From the NCBI RefSeq assembly GCF_003994855.1, contig NZ_CP034142.1, positions 186,001 through 250,000 on the forward strand: a DNA stretch of 64,000 nt, written 5' to 3'. Both the position numbers and the translations under genes were made by a program. The DNA comes from Marinobacter sp. NP-4(2019) (lineage in GTDB: Bacteria; Pseudomonadota; Gammaproteobacteria; Pseudomonadales; Oleiphilaceae). Shown piece after piece: positions 54,081-63,966 of the stretch (positions are counted from its first letter, which is position 1; every line of letters starts with the position of its first letter). Below the pieces are notes generated by a model, which had not been told where the DNA came from, did no database searches, and saw nothing but the letters and a program-made list of their open reading frames with translations.

Positions 54081-54111
54081 CCCCGGACGGAACCAGTCAC
54101 TCCGTCCGGGG
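54081..54111 (+). terminator. Terminator-like hairpin after ask
   Basis: Eleven-base arms CCCCGGACGGA and TCCGTCCGGGG enclose a nine-base loop just after the ask stop codon. No T tract follows. Confidence 0.6.
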
Positions 54112-54169
54112 AATCCACACCCCGCCCCCAATCGTATCTTTGAGTACATTTTTGAACGGTACCAAAGCC

Positions 54170-55165
54170 ATGACCAAGTCAGTCAGGCCGGGACCGTCCC
54201 CGACTCTAACCCCAAATGGTGAAACGGATTCCCTGGTGGGGCTGTACTTCAGGGATGCGTCCCGGTATGAACTTCTGGGAGACAAGGGCGAGCAACGCCT
54301 TGTGCGTCAACTCACGCGGAGTTATCAGGTCATTGGCCGCGAACTGGCATTACCTGACGATACCCCGCAGACCTACCGTGAAATCGTTGGCAGTCTTGGC
54401 GATGCCTGCACTTTCTCAACCCGATGTCGCCGTGCCTATCATCTTGCCCGCGCCTGTCGTACCAGGCTGGTCGAGAGCAACCTGCGTCTGGCGGTTCACA
54501 TTGCCCGCCGTTACAGCCACTACGGCATTCCGATGGCGGACCTGATACAGGATGCGAACGTGGGGCTGATCAAGGCGGTGGAGCGTTTTGATCCGACCAG
54601 GGGTTTTCGATTCTCCACTTACGCCTACTGGTGGATCAGCGAAGAGGTAAAGCGTTGTCTCCAACGCGGCGTCCGTCTGGTTCATACGCCGGAAAACGTC
54701 GTCGATGAGATACGCCAGTTGCGCAAGGTCTCCATGCGGTTGCACCAGGCTCTGGGGCGTGCCCCTCTTCAGAGTGAACTGGCGAGGGAAATGGAGGCAT
54801 CGCCTTCCCGTATCGGTGAGCTGCGGGCACTGGCAAGCCGGGAGTTGTCGGTCGATGCGCCGGTTTCCGGCAGTGCGGACATCACCCTGAGTGACAGCTT
54901 GAGCGCCAATGAGCAGTTGGCGCCCGAACACTCCATGGCGCAGCGGGACCGGAAAAAGACCCTGGCTGGGATTCTGGGCCAATTGACGGAGCGGGAACAA
55001 ACGGTGCTGTCCCGTCGGTTCGGGCTGGGAATGTCAGAGCCTGACACCTTGCAGGTCATTTCTGATGATCTGGGCATCAGCCGCGAACGGGTGAGACAGA
55101 TTGAGAAGGCGGCCATCCGCAAACTTCAGTCAAGACTGGGGGTGGCGCCGCTCAATGGGCCGTAA
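54170..55165 (+). CDS. Divergent group 2-type sigma-70 factor
   Basis: A 331-residue sigma factor. Region 2 reads VESNLRLAVHIARRYSHYGIPMADLIQDANVGLIKAVERFDPTRGFRFSTYAYWWISEEVKRCL and region 4 LTEREQTVLSRRFGL..DTLQVISDDLGISRERVRQIEKAAIRKLQ. Region 2.4 has WWISEEV rather than the usual WWIRQAI, and a 40-residue insert lies between regions 1.2 and 2 (DTPQTYREIVGSLGDACTFSTRC). It is about as long as RpoS but not a standard RpoS. The ATG at 54170 was chosen over an in-frame TTG at 54140. Confidence 0.85.
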   Translation: MTKSVRPGPSPTLTPNGETDSLVGLYFRDASRYELLGDKGEQRLVRQLTRSYQVIGRELALPDDTPQTYREIVGSLGDACTFSTRCRRAYHLARACRTRLVESNLRLAVHIARRYSHYGIPMADLIQDANVGLIKAVERFDPTRGFRFSTYAYWWISEEVKRCLQRGVRLVHTPENVVDEIRQLRKVSMRLHQALGRAPLQSELAREMEASPSRIGELRALASRELSVDAPVSGSADITLSDSLSANEQLAPEHSMAQRDRKKTLAGILGQLTEREQTVLSRRFGLGMSEPDTLQVISDDLGISRERVRQIEKAAIRKLQSRLGVAPLNGP

Positions 55166-55601
55166 AGAACCATGCGCCGGCGGTAACCTGACAGGCCACG
55201 ACAACAGCAGTGAGGACCAGTCGTAGCCTCAGGTACCATGCTGGCCAGAAGGCTTTCATCCATCGGGCATCGACAAGGTAAAGGGCCAGATACGCGGTGG
55301 TATACAGCGCTATTTGCCCGACTGTTACGAGTAACAGGCCGAGACCGGCTGAAAGAAAGAACACCTGGCTGAGGAGCATCGTTACCAGGGGCGAAAGCGG
55401 ATAGCAACGGTTCTCCAGCTGCATGGCAATGGGCCAGTATACGCCCCCCATAAATGCAAGGATCCCGGCGCTGTACAAATAGAACCAGTCGATGATTACT
55501 ACGCTGTGCGACGGGACAAGGAAGAGCGACAGCACTGCTGCCACGAAAGGCAGCAGTCCGAGAATGCCAACAAGAACCGCAAGTCGGGCTACCGCAATCA
55601 C
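55152..55601 (-). CDS. DUF3429 membrane protein
   Basis: A 149-residue integral membrane protein with about five helices, matching DUF3429 (GGVYWPIAMQLENRCYPLSPLVTMLLSQVFFLSAGLGLLL). Function unknown. It overlaps the convergent sigma gene by 14 bases. Confidence 0.8.
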   Translation of the reverse strand: MIAVARLAVLVGILGLLPFVAAVLSLFLVPSHSVVIIDWFYLYSAGILAFMGGVYWPIAMQLENRCYPLSPLVTMLLSQVFFLSAGLGLLLVTVGQIALYTTAYLALYLVDARWMKAFWPAWYLRLRLVLTAVVVACQVTAGAWFFTAH

Positions 55602-55748
55602 GATGCCTGCCCCAGACAGTAATGACCAAAAGGTAGTATCCCGAGGGTATTGTCGTGGCTATTACCGGGTTTGTTGAATGCTGTTTTCACCATGGTGCTC
55701 CGGGGTGACGTGGTACGCCAGTACTTACGATCCCCGGCAGCAATAGGA

Positions 55749-56330
55749 TCAATTCGCCAGTGCCTGGCACTCCCGGTGTTGCGGGCAGCTGACAAGGTGA
55801 TCATTGACCATGCCGGTGGCCTGCATAAAGGCGTAGACAATGGTCGGCCCGACGAAGTTAAAGCCTGCTTTTTTCAGAGCGCGGGACATGGCCTCGGCCT
55901 CGGCGGTGGTCACCGGCACCTCGGACAGCGTCTGCCAGTGGTTCTGAATCGGCGTGCCGTCCACGAAGGACCACAGGAAATCGCTGAAATCAACGCCCTG
56001 CTCTTTCAGGTCCAGGAAACTTCGGGCGTTGCGGATGATCGACTGGACTTTCAGCCGATTGCGAATGATGCCGGGGTTGCCGAGCAGCTGCTCCACTTTC
56101 TGATCGCTGTAACGGGCAATTTTTTCCGGGTTGAAGCCGTCGTACGCGGACCGGTAACTGTGCTGTTTGCGAAGAATGGTAATCCAGCTCAGGCCGGCCT
56201 GCTGGCCATCCAGGCACAGCTTTTCGAACAGTGCGAGTTCATCGAATTCGGGGCGTCCCCATACCGTGTCGTGGTAGTCGGTATAGAGTGGATCGGTTCC
56301 ACACCAGGGGCAACGGTTGTTCTCATCCAT
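55749..56330 (-). CDS. tag: DNA-3-methyladenine glycosylase I
   Basis: A 193-residue base-excision repair enzyme that removes N3-methyladenine. It shows RCPWCGTDPLYTDYHDTVWGRP, CLDGQQAGLSWITILRKQ (helix-hairpin-helix region) and FVGPTIVYAFMQATGMVNDHLVSC with the zinc ligands. The start at 56330 follows AAGGAGC; a longer frame to 56417 is not supported. Confidence 0.95.
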   Translation of the reverse strand: MDENNRCPWCGTDPLYTDYHDTVWGRPEFDELALFEKLCLDGQQAGLSWITILRKQHSYRSAYDGFNPEKIARYSDQKVEQLLGNPGIIRNRLKVQSIIRNARSFLDLKEQGVDFSDFLWSFVDGTPIQNHWQTLSEVPVTTAEAEAMSRALKKAGFNFVGPTIVYAFMQATGMVNDHLVSCPQHRECQALAN

Positions 56331-56382
56331 AAGGGCTCCTTTTCGGATCAGGTGCTGGGTGCTGGGTGCGATGGGCGCGTGC

Positions 56383-57017
56383 TCAGGGTTGCAGCCGCTG
56401 GATGTGCCAGCCATCACCTTGCCTCACGTATTCAAAACGATCATGGAGACGGCTGGGCCGGCCTTGCCAGAATTCAATGCGCTCCGGTATCACCCGGTAT
56501 CCCCCCAGAAGCTGGGCAGTGGGATTTCACCCTCACTGAACTTGCGCTTGATTTCCGCCACTTTTTGCTCAAGAAGACCGCGGGAGGTAATGGCCTTGCT
56601 TTGTTCCGAGACCCAGGCACCAATCTGGCTGCCCCTTGGGCGGGAGGAAAAATAACGCAGGGATTCTGCCTTGCTCACTTTCTCCACGGTGCCCTGGATT
56701 TTTACCTGGCGATTCAGCCCGATCCACGGAAACAGCAGGGCCGCTCTCGGATTCTGCTCCATTTCCCGGGCCTTGCGGCTGCCATAGTTGGTATAAAAAA
56801 CAAAACCACGTTCATCATAATACTTCAGCAGCACTGTTCTCAGGTCTGGCATTAAATCGCTGCCGGCGGTCGCCAGGGACATGGCGTTGGGCTCCAGAAT
56901 GCCCGCGGCTCGTGCGTCGTCGAACCAGCTATGGAACTGTCTTATCGGGTTATCATCCAGCGCGTCCCGGTCGAGGCCTTCACTCTCGAAGTCGCGTCGC
57001 ATGTCGCTGATATCCAT
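56383..57017 (-). pseudogene. pdxH: pdxH with a frameshift near the 3' end
   Basis: Pyridoxine/pyridoxamine 5'-phosphate oxidase, which makes PLP with FMN. Residues 1-172 match well ([51 protein letters not shown]), but the frame then reads DTG and a stop at 56490. In another frame the true end follows: [26 protein letters not shown]...IQRLQP, stop at 56383. The break lies in a run of six G (56501-56506 as C on plus strand) where seven would keep the frame. The lost part carries the R-L-H-D-R substrate-binding motif. It may be a true mutation or a homopolymer sequencing error. Confidence 0.85.
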
Positions 57018-57104
57018 CGGATGGATCCTGTCGTAAAGGGTGAGTCTTCAGTACTATTGCAAGCATTAGGATACGGTGGTCTATTCTTTCAGGATTGGCG
57101 AGTG

Positions 57105-59948
57105 ATGGAAACTGACGGGCAACAATCGGGGAGTTCTGCTGTGGCCAAGGCGAAAACGCAAAAACCTGTGTACAGAAAGATCTGGTTCTGGTTGGTGTTG
57201 CTGTTGCTGGTGTATACGTTGGCCGGCTTTTTTCTGCTCCCCTGGTGGCTGCAACGTTTTGTCCCGGAACAGCTGGAACAGCGGATGGGCTGGCAAGCGC
57301 AGGTCGAGGAGATCAGGACCAATCCTTTCAGTATGAGCCTGGATATCCGCACCCTGGTGGCGGACGACGCGGAGGGCGAGAAAGTCATCGGGTTTGACCG
57401 GCTGTTTGTCGACCTGGGGTTCTGGAAGCTGTTCACAGGCGTCGTGGGGCTGCAGGCCATTGAGCTCAAGGAGCCCTTTATCCGGCTGGATCTGCTGGAC
57501 GATTACAGTGTGAATTTCGCCAGGGACTGGAGTGAGGCCAACCCTGCGCCTGCTGAGTCGGAACCGGAAGAAGACGGGACTGCCGCGCCGCCAAAGCTGT
57601 ACTTCCAGCAAATCACCATCAATGGTGGTGAGCTGCTGTTCCGGGATTTCAGCAAGGAAGAGTTCGCCGAATTCCGGATTTCACCCCTGGACCTGACGCT
57701 TAACGATCTGGCCACCTGGCAGCGGGATGATACCCAGAGCAATTACTACCTGTTGGCGGCACTGGGTAGCCAGACCATCGAATGGGAGGGCGACCTGAGC
57801 ATCAACCCTCTGTATTCACAAGGCTTTATACGAGTTGCGGATATTGATCATGCAACGCTGAAGCATTTCCTGAAGCCGTATATACCATACGACCTGAGGG
57901 GTGGGAACGTGACCGTCAGTACCGATTATGAATTACGTGCGGCGGAGCAGTTGTACCTGGATACTGGCAATGGGTTGCTGGAGTTTGAGGAGCTGGTGTT
58001 GGCACTGGACGGGGAACAGGAGGATGCTGCCCTCAAGAACGGGCGCCTGTCCGTTGATCAGATTCGATTTAGTCTGACGGGTCGCAGGGCGGACATTGGC
58101 ATGATCACTGTGGACGCCCTGGATCTGGCGCTGGCACGCGGTGCCGAAGGCGAGATTGACCTGTTGGCTCCACTGCAGCAAGGCGCGCAAGAGCAGTCAG
58201 ACACTGACAGCTCGGCAGCCGGCGGTGCCGGATTCCTGTGGTCCATCGCCGGGGTGGAGCTGTCTGACAGTCGTGTGCAATGGCGGGACCGCCAGTTGGA
58301 AACCCCGGCGGATATCGCGGTTGAGGACCTGTCCCTGAGCCTGGGTGGTGTCAGCCATGAGCTGGAGGAACCCATTCGTTACCGGCTGCAAGGAACCCTT
58401 GCCGACGGTGGTTCGCTGGGTCTGGAGGGTCAGGCGACGATACAGCCGTTTACCCTGGAAGCCGGCGTGACCGGCTCCGGTGTCCAGCTGGCGACCTTTG
58501 AACCCTATATCCGTGAGGCGGCGAACCTGAACGTGCGAAGCGGGCAGCTGGCGCTGGACGGGAATCTCGACCTGGACGGCCAGAAGGAACCGTTGACCGG
58601 TACGTTCAGCGGTACCGCGGAAGTGGCCGGACTCAATCTGACACTGCCGGACTCCAATGATCCCTTGCTGGCCTGGCAAACACTTCGCCTGGCACCGCTT
58701 GAATACAACGTGCATCCGGCCCGCCTGGAAATCAGCACCATTACCCTGAGTGAGCCCGCGGTGAACGTCGTGCGCGGTGGCGATGGTCTCCACAATATCG
58801 AACGGATTGTCCCTGCTTCCGCAGCGCCAGCCGATTCTGAAGCGGAGGTCTCGACGGCAGGCAGGGACGGGGAACCGGATTTTATCTTCCGCATAGAACA
58901 GTTGTTGCTGGAAGAAGGCACTGTGTCCTACACCGATCGCACCCTTGATCCGTCGTTCACCACCACCTTCGACGAATTGAATGGCACGGTCACCGGAATC
59001 AGTAATATTGCTCCCCAGCAGGGCAAGGTCTCGGTGCGCGGCCGGGTGGACGGCGTTTCCGATCTAAACTTCGAGGGCTCCCTGGGAACACTGGGTACCG
59101 ATGACCTCAGCCAATTGAGCCTGGAGATGAAAAACGCCTCCCTGCCCAACCTGTCACCCTATTTCGGACGCTACCTTGGGTATGGCGTGGACAGCGGCAA
59201 GCTCAACCTTGAGTTGGACTATGAAATCGCCGGCAGTCGTATCGAAGCCGCCAACATGATTGTAATGGACCGACTGGAGCTGGGGCAGCCGGTAGCAAGT
59301 GAAGAAGCGGTGGGTGCACCGGTCAAACTGGGGCTTGCGCTGTTGCGGGACCGCAAGGGCGTGATTGAAATCGATCTGCCGATCAGCGGCAATCTGGACG
59401 ATCCCGATTTCAGCGTCGGCAAAGTGGTGATGCGGGCGTTTGTGAATATTCTCGCCAAGGCTGCGGCGTCGCCATTCAGCGTGCTGGGGTCGGTTGCGGA
59501 GTTGGCGGGGTTGTCCGGGGAGGAACTGAGCCAGGTCAACTTTCTGGCAGGTCAGGTGGCCTTGGCCGAGGGTGAGCAGGCGAAACTGGATGCCCTTGCG
59601 GATGCGCTGGCGGAGCGGCCTGCGTTGTTGCTCAATATCCGGGGTGTGGTGGCACCGGAGGCCGATGGACTGGCGCTGCTGAAACAGCGGCTGGAGGAGC
59701 AGAACGGGGGAAGCCTGAGCGATGAAGCCTGGCAGCAGGCGCGCCAGGAATACCTGGCCGGCGACCGCTCATTGCCCCCGGAGGCCTTGGGAAACCTGGC
59801 ATCCGCCCGCGGTGTCTGGCTGCGGCGGCAAATGCTGGAGGAGTATGACGTTGCGCCCGAACAGCTGTTTTTACTGGACCCGGTACGGGACGCCATGGCG
59901 GATGATCAGGGCCAGGTTGCTGTTGAGTTTGCGCTGGATGCGCGATAG
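57105..59948 (+). CDS. DUF748 (AsmA-like) membrane-anchored protein
   Basis: A 947-residue protein with one N-terminal membrane helix (IWFWLVLLLLVYTLAGFFLLPWWL), then a long beta-rich DUF748/AsmA-like periplasmic region. The C-terminal block SPFSVLGSVAELAGLSGEELSQVNFLAGQVALAEGEQAKLDALADALAERPALLLNIRGVV is typical of the family. AsmA-like proteins are now linked to lipid transport between membranes. The ATG at 57105 was chosen; a frame back to 56931 overlaps pdxH. Divergent from pdxH. Confidence 0.85.
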   Translation: METDGQQSGSSAVAKAKTQKPVYRKIWFWLVLLLLVYTLAGFFLLPWWLQRFVPEQLEQRMGWQAQVEEIRTNPFSMSLDIRTLVADDAEGEKVIGFDRLFVDLGFWKLFTGVVGLQAIELKEPFIRLDLLDDYSVNFARDWSEANPAPAESEPEEDGTAAPPKLYFQQITINGGELLFRDFSKEEFAEFRISPLDLTLNDLATWQRDDTQSNYYLLAALGSQTIEWEGDLSINPLYSQGFIRVADIDHATLKHFLKPYIPYDLRGGNVTVSTDYELRAAEQLYLDTGNGLLEFEELVLALDGEQEDAALKNGRLSVDQIRFSLTGRRADIGMITVDALDLALARGAEGEIDLLAPLQQGAQEQSDTDSSAAGGAGFLWSIAGVELSDSRVQWRDRQLETPADIAVEDLSLSLGGVSHELEEPIRYRLQGTLADGGSLGLEGQATIQPFTLEAGVTGSGVQLATFEPYIREAANLNVRSGQLALDGNLDLDGQKEPLTGTFSGTAEVAGLNLTLPDSNDPLLAWQTLRLAPLEYNVHPARLEISTITLSEPAVNVVRGGDGLHNIERIVPASAAPADSEAEVSTAGRDGEPDFIFRIEQLLLEEGTVSYTDRTLDPSFTTTFDELNGTVTGISNIAPQQGKVSVRGRVDGVSDLNFEGSLGTLGTDDLSQLSLEMKNASLPNLSPYFGRYLGYGVDSGKLNLELDYEIAGSRIEAANMIVMDRLELGQPVASEEAVGAPVKLGLALLRDRKGVIEIDLPISGNLDDPDFSVGKVVMRAFVNILAKAAASPFSVLGSVAELAGLSGEELSQVNFLAGQVALAEGEQAKLDALADALAERPALLLNIRGVVAPEADGLALLKQRLEEQNGGSLSDEAWQQARQEYLAGDRSLPPEALGNLASARGVWLRRQMLEEYDVAPEQLFLLDPVRDAMADDQGQVAVEFALDAR

Positions 59949-59954
59949 CCGGCT

Positions 59955-60782
59955 TCAGTTTTGGTAGGGAAAACCGGTCAGGAAGCCTGGCGGTAGCTGC
60001 AACCCCCGCTGCTCGACGAGCAGTCGGTACTGCCCGCTTTCCATCAGCGGTTCAAACAGCCGGATCATGCCTTCGGCGTCGATGGGCGCGTCTGTGTGGG
60101 TAATGATCGACAGATCATAGGACTGATCCGGGACCTCGGATATCAGAAAGGTGTCCCAGTCTTCCGGATGGCGTTTCAGATGCTGCTGGAGATAGGCGCG
60201 GCTGATAACCGCGACTTCCGCGACTGAGGGCCTGTCGGCCTTAATCAGATTAATGTTGCGCCGATGACTGTCGGAAAACTCGATATCAAATCGTTTTTCC
60301 AGCTCCGAATTGTTGGTTTCAAAATCGGCGAAACCATAGTGGTATCCGGAGATAGCAACGATCCGCCGCTTGCTCACGTCATCAAAAAAACTCATATCAC
60401 GACCGGGTTTCTTTAATGCCAGATAGAGATCCTCATCGGTCAGTATCGGTATGGTGGCGTCGAAATTGTGTGCCTGCCAGCCCCAGTTAGGACTCTCGAA
60501 AAAAATAACGTCGTACAGACCGGCTTCAAAATCCAGATGGCGCCGCTGAGGGGACGTGTGAATGATTTTGAACCGGATGTCCTGATGGGCCCTGGCGAGT
60601 CGCTCCAGCGTCTCCGCGAGCAAGCCGGTGACCTGATTATCCCCGTTGATGTTCGCGATGGGGGGAAAGTTATACACGCCCACCCGGATCTCGGTCTCGG
60701 CATTGGCTGCGGAGAGAGTCAGCCCCACGGCGCAAAGTGCCGCCACCAGAACCTTGCTTCTTAATATATGGAGAAGTGACAC
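59955..60782 (-). CDS. Periplasmic solute-binding-like protein
   Basis: A 275-residue exported protein with a signal peptide (SAANA|ETE) and a type-3 periplasmic-binding-protein fold: RVGVYNFPPIANINGDNQVTGLLAETLERLA and YDVIFFESPNWGW. No transporter genes are adjacent, so it may be a stand-alone sensor or orphan binder. Ligand unknown. Confidence 0.7.
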   Translation of the reverse strand: MSLLHILRSKVLVAALCAVGLTLSAANAETEIRVGVYNFPPIANINGDNQVTGLLAETLERLARAHQDIRFKIIHTSPQRRHLDFEAGLYDVIFFESPNWGWQAHNFDATIPILTDEDLYLALKKPGRDMSFFDDVSKRRIVAISGYHYGFADFETNNSELEKRFDIEFSDSHRRNINLIKADRPSVAEVAVISRAYLQQHLKRHPEDWDTFLISEVPDQSYDLSIITHTDAPIDAEGMIRLFEPLMESGQYRLLVEQRGLQLPPGFLTGFPYQN

Positions 60783-60888
60783 AATAGTAATCTCAGGGTA
60801 TAGGTATGAGCGTCGACTAGAATACCGTTAGAGTATCCTGGTCATAAAGGGTCAAGTATAGACACATGAGTAAAAGGAAACTGTCATA

Positions 60889-61482
60889 GTGAGCCGCCCC
60901 CTGAGCCACTTTTTTGCCTATGTCTCACGCCTGCGCTGGATCAGGCGCTGGGGGTTGATGCGTAATGCCATCGAGGAGAATGTGGCCACCCATTCCTGGG
61001 AGGTAGCGACCCTGGCCCATGCCCTGGCGCTGATTCGTAACCGGCATTTTGGCGGTTCGGTGAACGCCGACCGGATTGCGGCGGCGGCCCTCTATCACGA
61101 TGCCACCGAGGTTATAACCGGGGATATGCCAACGCCGGTCAAATATCACTCGCGGGTCATGCGAGCGGCTTTCGGGGACATCGAGCACAAGGCAGAGGCG
61201 GAACTGCTGGCGCTATTGCCAGACGACCTGAGGGAGGACTTCGCCCCCTATGTGAGGGAATCCCGCTTGTCGGCAGAGGAGCAGGAGTTGATCAAGGCTG
61301 CGGACCGGCTGTCGGCCTGGCTAAAATGTCAGGCGGAGATTCGCACCGGTAACAAGGAATTTGAACCAGCCGCCGAGCAAATCGCCAGACGGCTGGAGCA
61401 GGACGGCTTGCCAGAGGTTGCCTATTTCATGGAGGTGTTTGCTCCCGGTTACCAGCAACCCCTGGATAACCTGCTGGAGTAA
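60889..61482 (+). CDS. yfbR: 5'-deoxynucleotidase YfbR
   Basis: A 197-residue HD-domain nucleotidase that dephosphorylates deoxynucleoside monophosphates. Metal ligands are in NVATHSWEVATLAHAL, ALYHDATEVITGDMPTPVKYH and IKAADRLSAWLKC. The start is GTG; AAAAGGA lies upstream. Length and motifs agree with Escherichia coli YfbR. Confidence 0.93.
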   Translation: MSRPLSHFFAYVSRLRWIRRWGLMRNAIEENVATHSWEVATLAHALALIRNRHFGGSVNADRIAAAALYHDATEVITGDMPTPVKYHSRVMRAAFGDIEHKAEAELLALLPDDLREDFAPYVRESRLSAEEQELIKAADRLSAWLKCQAEIRTGNKEFEPAAEQIARRLEQDGLPEVAYFMEVFAPGYQQPLDNLLE

Positions 61483-61489
61483 TCCCCGG

Positions 61490-62527
61490 TCAGGAAGCGG
61501 CGCCCGAGGAGGCAACCATCCCGCCCCTCAGGCCATCACGCTGGACCGACTGGCGCACCAGGTCTTCCGGGCTGCCCGCCAGCTCACGGAACATGCCCAT
61601 GGAGCCCAGCAGTGCGGACGATTCGTAAGGCACGAATACCCGTTCGCCATCCTTGGCCATGTTCGGCAACACCTTGATGTAGCTCTGACCCAGCAGGTAG
61701 CCAATGACCGTCTGCTTGTTCTCTTCCGTTTCGCCCATGGCGCTGAGCACCAGACGAATGGACTCCTGCTCACCCTGGGCACGCAGGATAGCCGATTCCT
61801 TGTCGCCCTGGGCGTTGAGAATGGCGGATTCCCGCTGGCCCTGGGCCATGGCTATGGCGGCAGCTTTCTCACCTTCCGCTTCGGTCACCGTGGCACGGCG
61901 CTTCCGCTCAGCGGCCATCTGCAAACGCATGGCTTCTTCCACTTCCTCGGGCATGCTGATGTCCTGAACTTCCACCCGGGTCAGCTTGACCCCCCACTTG
62001 GAGGCCGGCTCTTCCATTTCCGCTTGGATGGCATTATTGACCTCGCTGCGGGACTCGAACAGCTTGTCCAGTTCCATCTTGCCCACCACTGAACGCAGGG
62101 TCGTCTTCGCCAGCACTTCCACCGCCTGGCTCATATTGGCCACTTCATACACGGCGCGACGGGGATCGATGATCTGGTAATACAGGGCACCATTGATCTT
62201 GACCGTTACATTGTCGGTGGTGACCACCGGCTGGCCGGGAAAGTCCATCACCGTTTCGCGCCGGTCGATGCGAGTCTCATCGCTGGTAACCGGGTGATAG
62301 TCATCCCCCATGCGCATGTAGCGAATCATGGTGATCGGCCGGGGGCGTTCGATAAACGGGATGATGATGTTGACACCACTTTCCAGTACCCGGTTGAAGG
62401 AGCCCAGGCGCTCGATCACCATGACCTCGGACTGGCGCACAATCACCAGACCCTTGGCGATAATCGCGATGCCGATGACAACCAGAACCAGGCTGATGAT
62501 CAGTCCGGGGGACAGAAAGGCTTCCAT
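61490..62527 (-). CDS. SPFH/Band 7 (stomatin-like) protein
   Basis: A 345-residue membrane-anchored SPFH protein of the stomatin/QmcA group. An N-terminal helix (LIISLVLVVIGIAIIAKGLVIVRQ) is followed by VMVIERLGSFNRVLESGVNIIIPFIERP, VTVKINGALYYQIIDPRRAVYEVANM and a long helical region with repeated ExxxAxLxAQGxKESA units. It is paired with an NfeD gene five bases upstream, the usual membrane-protease-linked unit. Confidence 0.93.
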   Translation of the reverse strand: MEAFLSPGLIISLVLVVIGIAIIAKGLVIVRQSEVMVIERLGSFNRVLESGVNIIIPFIERPRPITMIRYMRMGDDYHPVTSDETRIDRRETVMDFPGQPVVTTDNVTVKINGALYYQIIDPRRAVYEVANMSQAVEVLAKTTLRSVVGKMELDKLFESRSEVNNAIQAEMEEPASKWGVKLTRVEVQDISMPEEVEEAMRLQMAAERKRRATVTEAEGEKAAAIAMAQGQRESAILNAQGDKESAILRAQGEQESIRLVLSAMGETEENKQTVIGYLLGQSYIKVLPNMAKDGERVFVPYESSALLGSMGMFRELAGSPEDLVRQSVQRDGLRGGMVASSGAAS

Positions 62528-62532
62528 ACTCG

Positions 62533-62988
62533 TTACTCCGTGTGATTGACGCTGTGGACAACGGCGGTGGTGCCGTCGAATCGTTCAAAAATGACTTCCG
62601 TGCCTTCCGGCAATTCCGTGAACCCGGTATCGCTGGTACGGATCCGGTAGAAATCGCCGTTGACCTTGATGCCGATGGCGCCGTCGAAATCCCGACGTTC
62701 ACAATGGTAGCGGCGGCCATGTTCGACGCCGGTGCCGGTGGTGCCATAGGCGACGCCTTTCGGGGAAAACCGGGGGCGAAGCCAGAGAATGGCGACAGGA
62801 ACAAGGATGCCTGAAAACACCCCCATACCCACCAGCTGCCACTCGAAAGACACGCCGACGAACGCCAGCAATGCCGTCAGCGCCGCCGCGACACCCAGGG
62901 CCAGAAGCACAAGGACGCCGGAGGCCAGCTCTGCCAGGCTCAGAATCAGGGCCAGGATCAGCCAGAAATGCGTGAGACTCCATTCCAT
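62533..62988 (-). CDS. NfeD-family membrane protein
   Basis: A 151-residue protein with three or four membrane helices and a C-terminal OB-fold domain (CERRDFDGAIGIKVNGDFYRIRTSDTGFTELPEGTEVIFERFDGTTAVVHSV). NfeD proteins act with SPFH partners, here the next gene on the same strand, in membrane organisation and quality control. Confidence 0.9.
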   Translation of the reverse strand: MEWSLTHFWLILALILSLAELASGVLVLLALGVAAALTALLAFVGVSFEWQLVGMGVFSGILVPVAILWLRPRFSPKGVAYGTTGTGVEHGRRYHCERRDFDGAIGIKVNGDFYRIRTSDTGFTELPEGTEVIFERFDGTTAVVHSVNHTE

Positions 62989-63150
62989 ACAGGTAATATC
63001 CGTCAGTGGTTGGTTTGGAAAGTCGCGATGGATTGTAGCATGGCTCTCACGGTTGGCCTGAGTGCCCGCGACCGGGGACCTCTTATGCCATGGTCAGGAA
63101 CCGGACACCTGTTAGAGTAATTACTTTAAAACAATGAAGAGGCCCCGGCC

Positions 63151-63966
63151 ATGAAAGATCTGAAGAACAAAGTTGCGGTTGTTACCGGTGCAGGTTCCGG
63201 CATTGGTCGCGCGCTCGCCAAGTCACTGGCTGCCCGTGGTTGTCGCCTTGCCCTGTCGGACGTGAATGAAACCGGTCTGGCGGAAACCGCGAAGGAGCTG
63301 GGTGGCGCCGACGTCAAAACCTACAGGCTGGATGTGTCCAGCCGTGACGCCATTTACGCCCATGCTGAAGAAGTCGCCAAGGATTTTGGTCAGGTGAACC
63401 TGGTAATCAACAACGCCGGTGTGGCCCTGTCTGCCACCGTCCGTGAAATGACCGATGATGATTTCAAATGGGTGATGGACATCGATTTCTGGGGCGTTGC
63501 CCACGGAACCCGCGCCTTCCTGCCTCATCTGATCGCGTCCGGTGACGGCCATGTGGTCAACGTATCCAGCGTGTTCGGCCTGATTGGGGTGCCCAAGCAA
63601 AGCGCCTACAATGCCGCCAAATTTGCCGTGCGAGGCTTTACCGAAGCCCTGCGTCAGGAGATGAAGCTGGAGAACCAGCCGGTGGCCGTCAGCTGTGTCC
63701 ATCCCGGTGGCATCCGGACCAACATTGCCAACGCCGCCCGTATGGGTAAATCGGAAAATGCCGATGCCCAGCGCAAGGGTTTTGACAAGCTGGCCATGAC
63801 CACGCCCGACAAGGCTGCCGAGATTATTGTGAAAGGTATTCTCAAGGATGAATCCCGCATTCTGGTGGGACCGGATGCCTGGGGCATCGATGCCATCAAC
63901 CGCCTGTTGGGGTCTGCTTACCAGCCGCTGGTGGCGAGATTCTCCCGCAAAAATCTGTATGTCTGA
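63151..63966 (+). CDS. SDR-family oxidoreductase
   Basis: A 271-residue classical short-chain dehydrogenase. TGAGSGIGRALA binds NAD(P), NNAGVAL is the structural motif, and the catalytic S and YxxxK are in VNVSSVFGLIGVPKQSAYNAAKFAVRGFTEALRQE. The substrate is not predictable; similar proteins act on lipids or aldehydes. Upstream is about 160 bases without a gene. Confidence 0.9.
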   Translation: MKDLKNKVAVVTGAGSGIGRALAKSLAARGCRLALSDVNETGLAETAKELGGADVKTYRLDVSSRDAIYAHAEEVAKDFGQVNLVINNAGVALSATVREMTDDDFKWVMDIDFWGVAHGTRAFLPHLIASGDGHVVNVSSVFGLIGVPKQSAYNAAKFAVRGFTEALRQEMKLENQPVAVSCVHPGGIRTNIANAARMGKSENADAQRKGFDKLAMTTPDKAAEIIVKGILKDESRILVGPDAWGIDAINRLLGSAYQPLVARFSRKNLYV

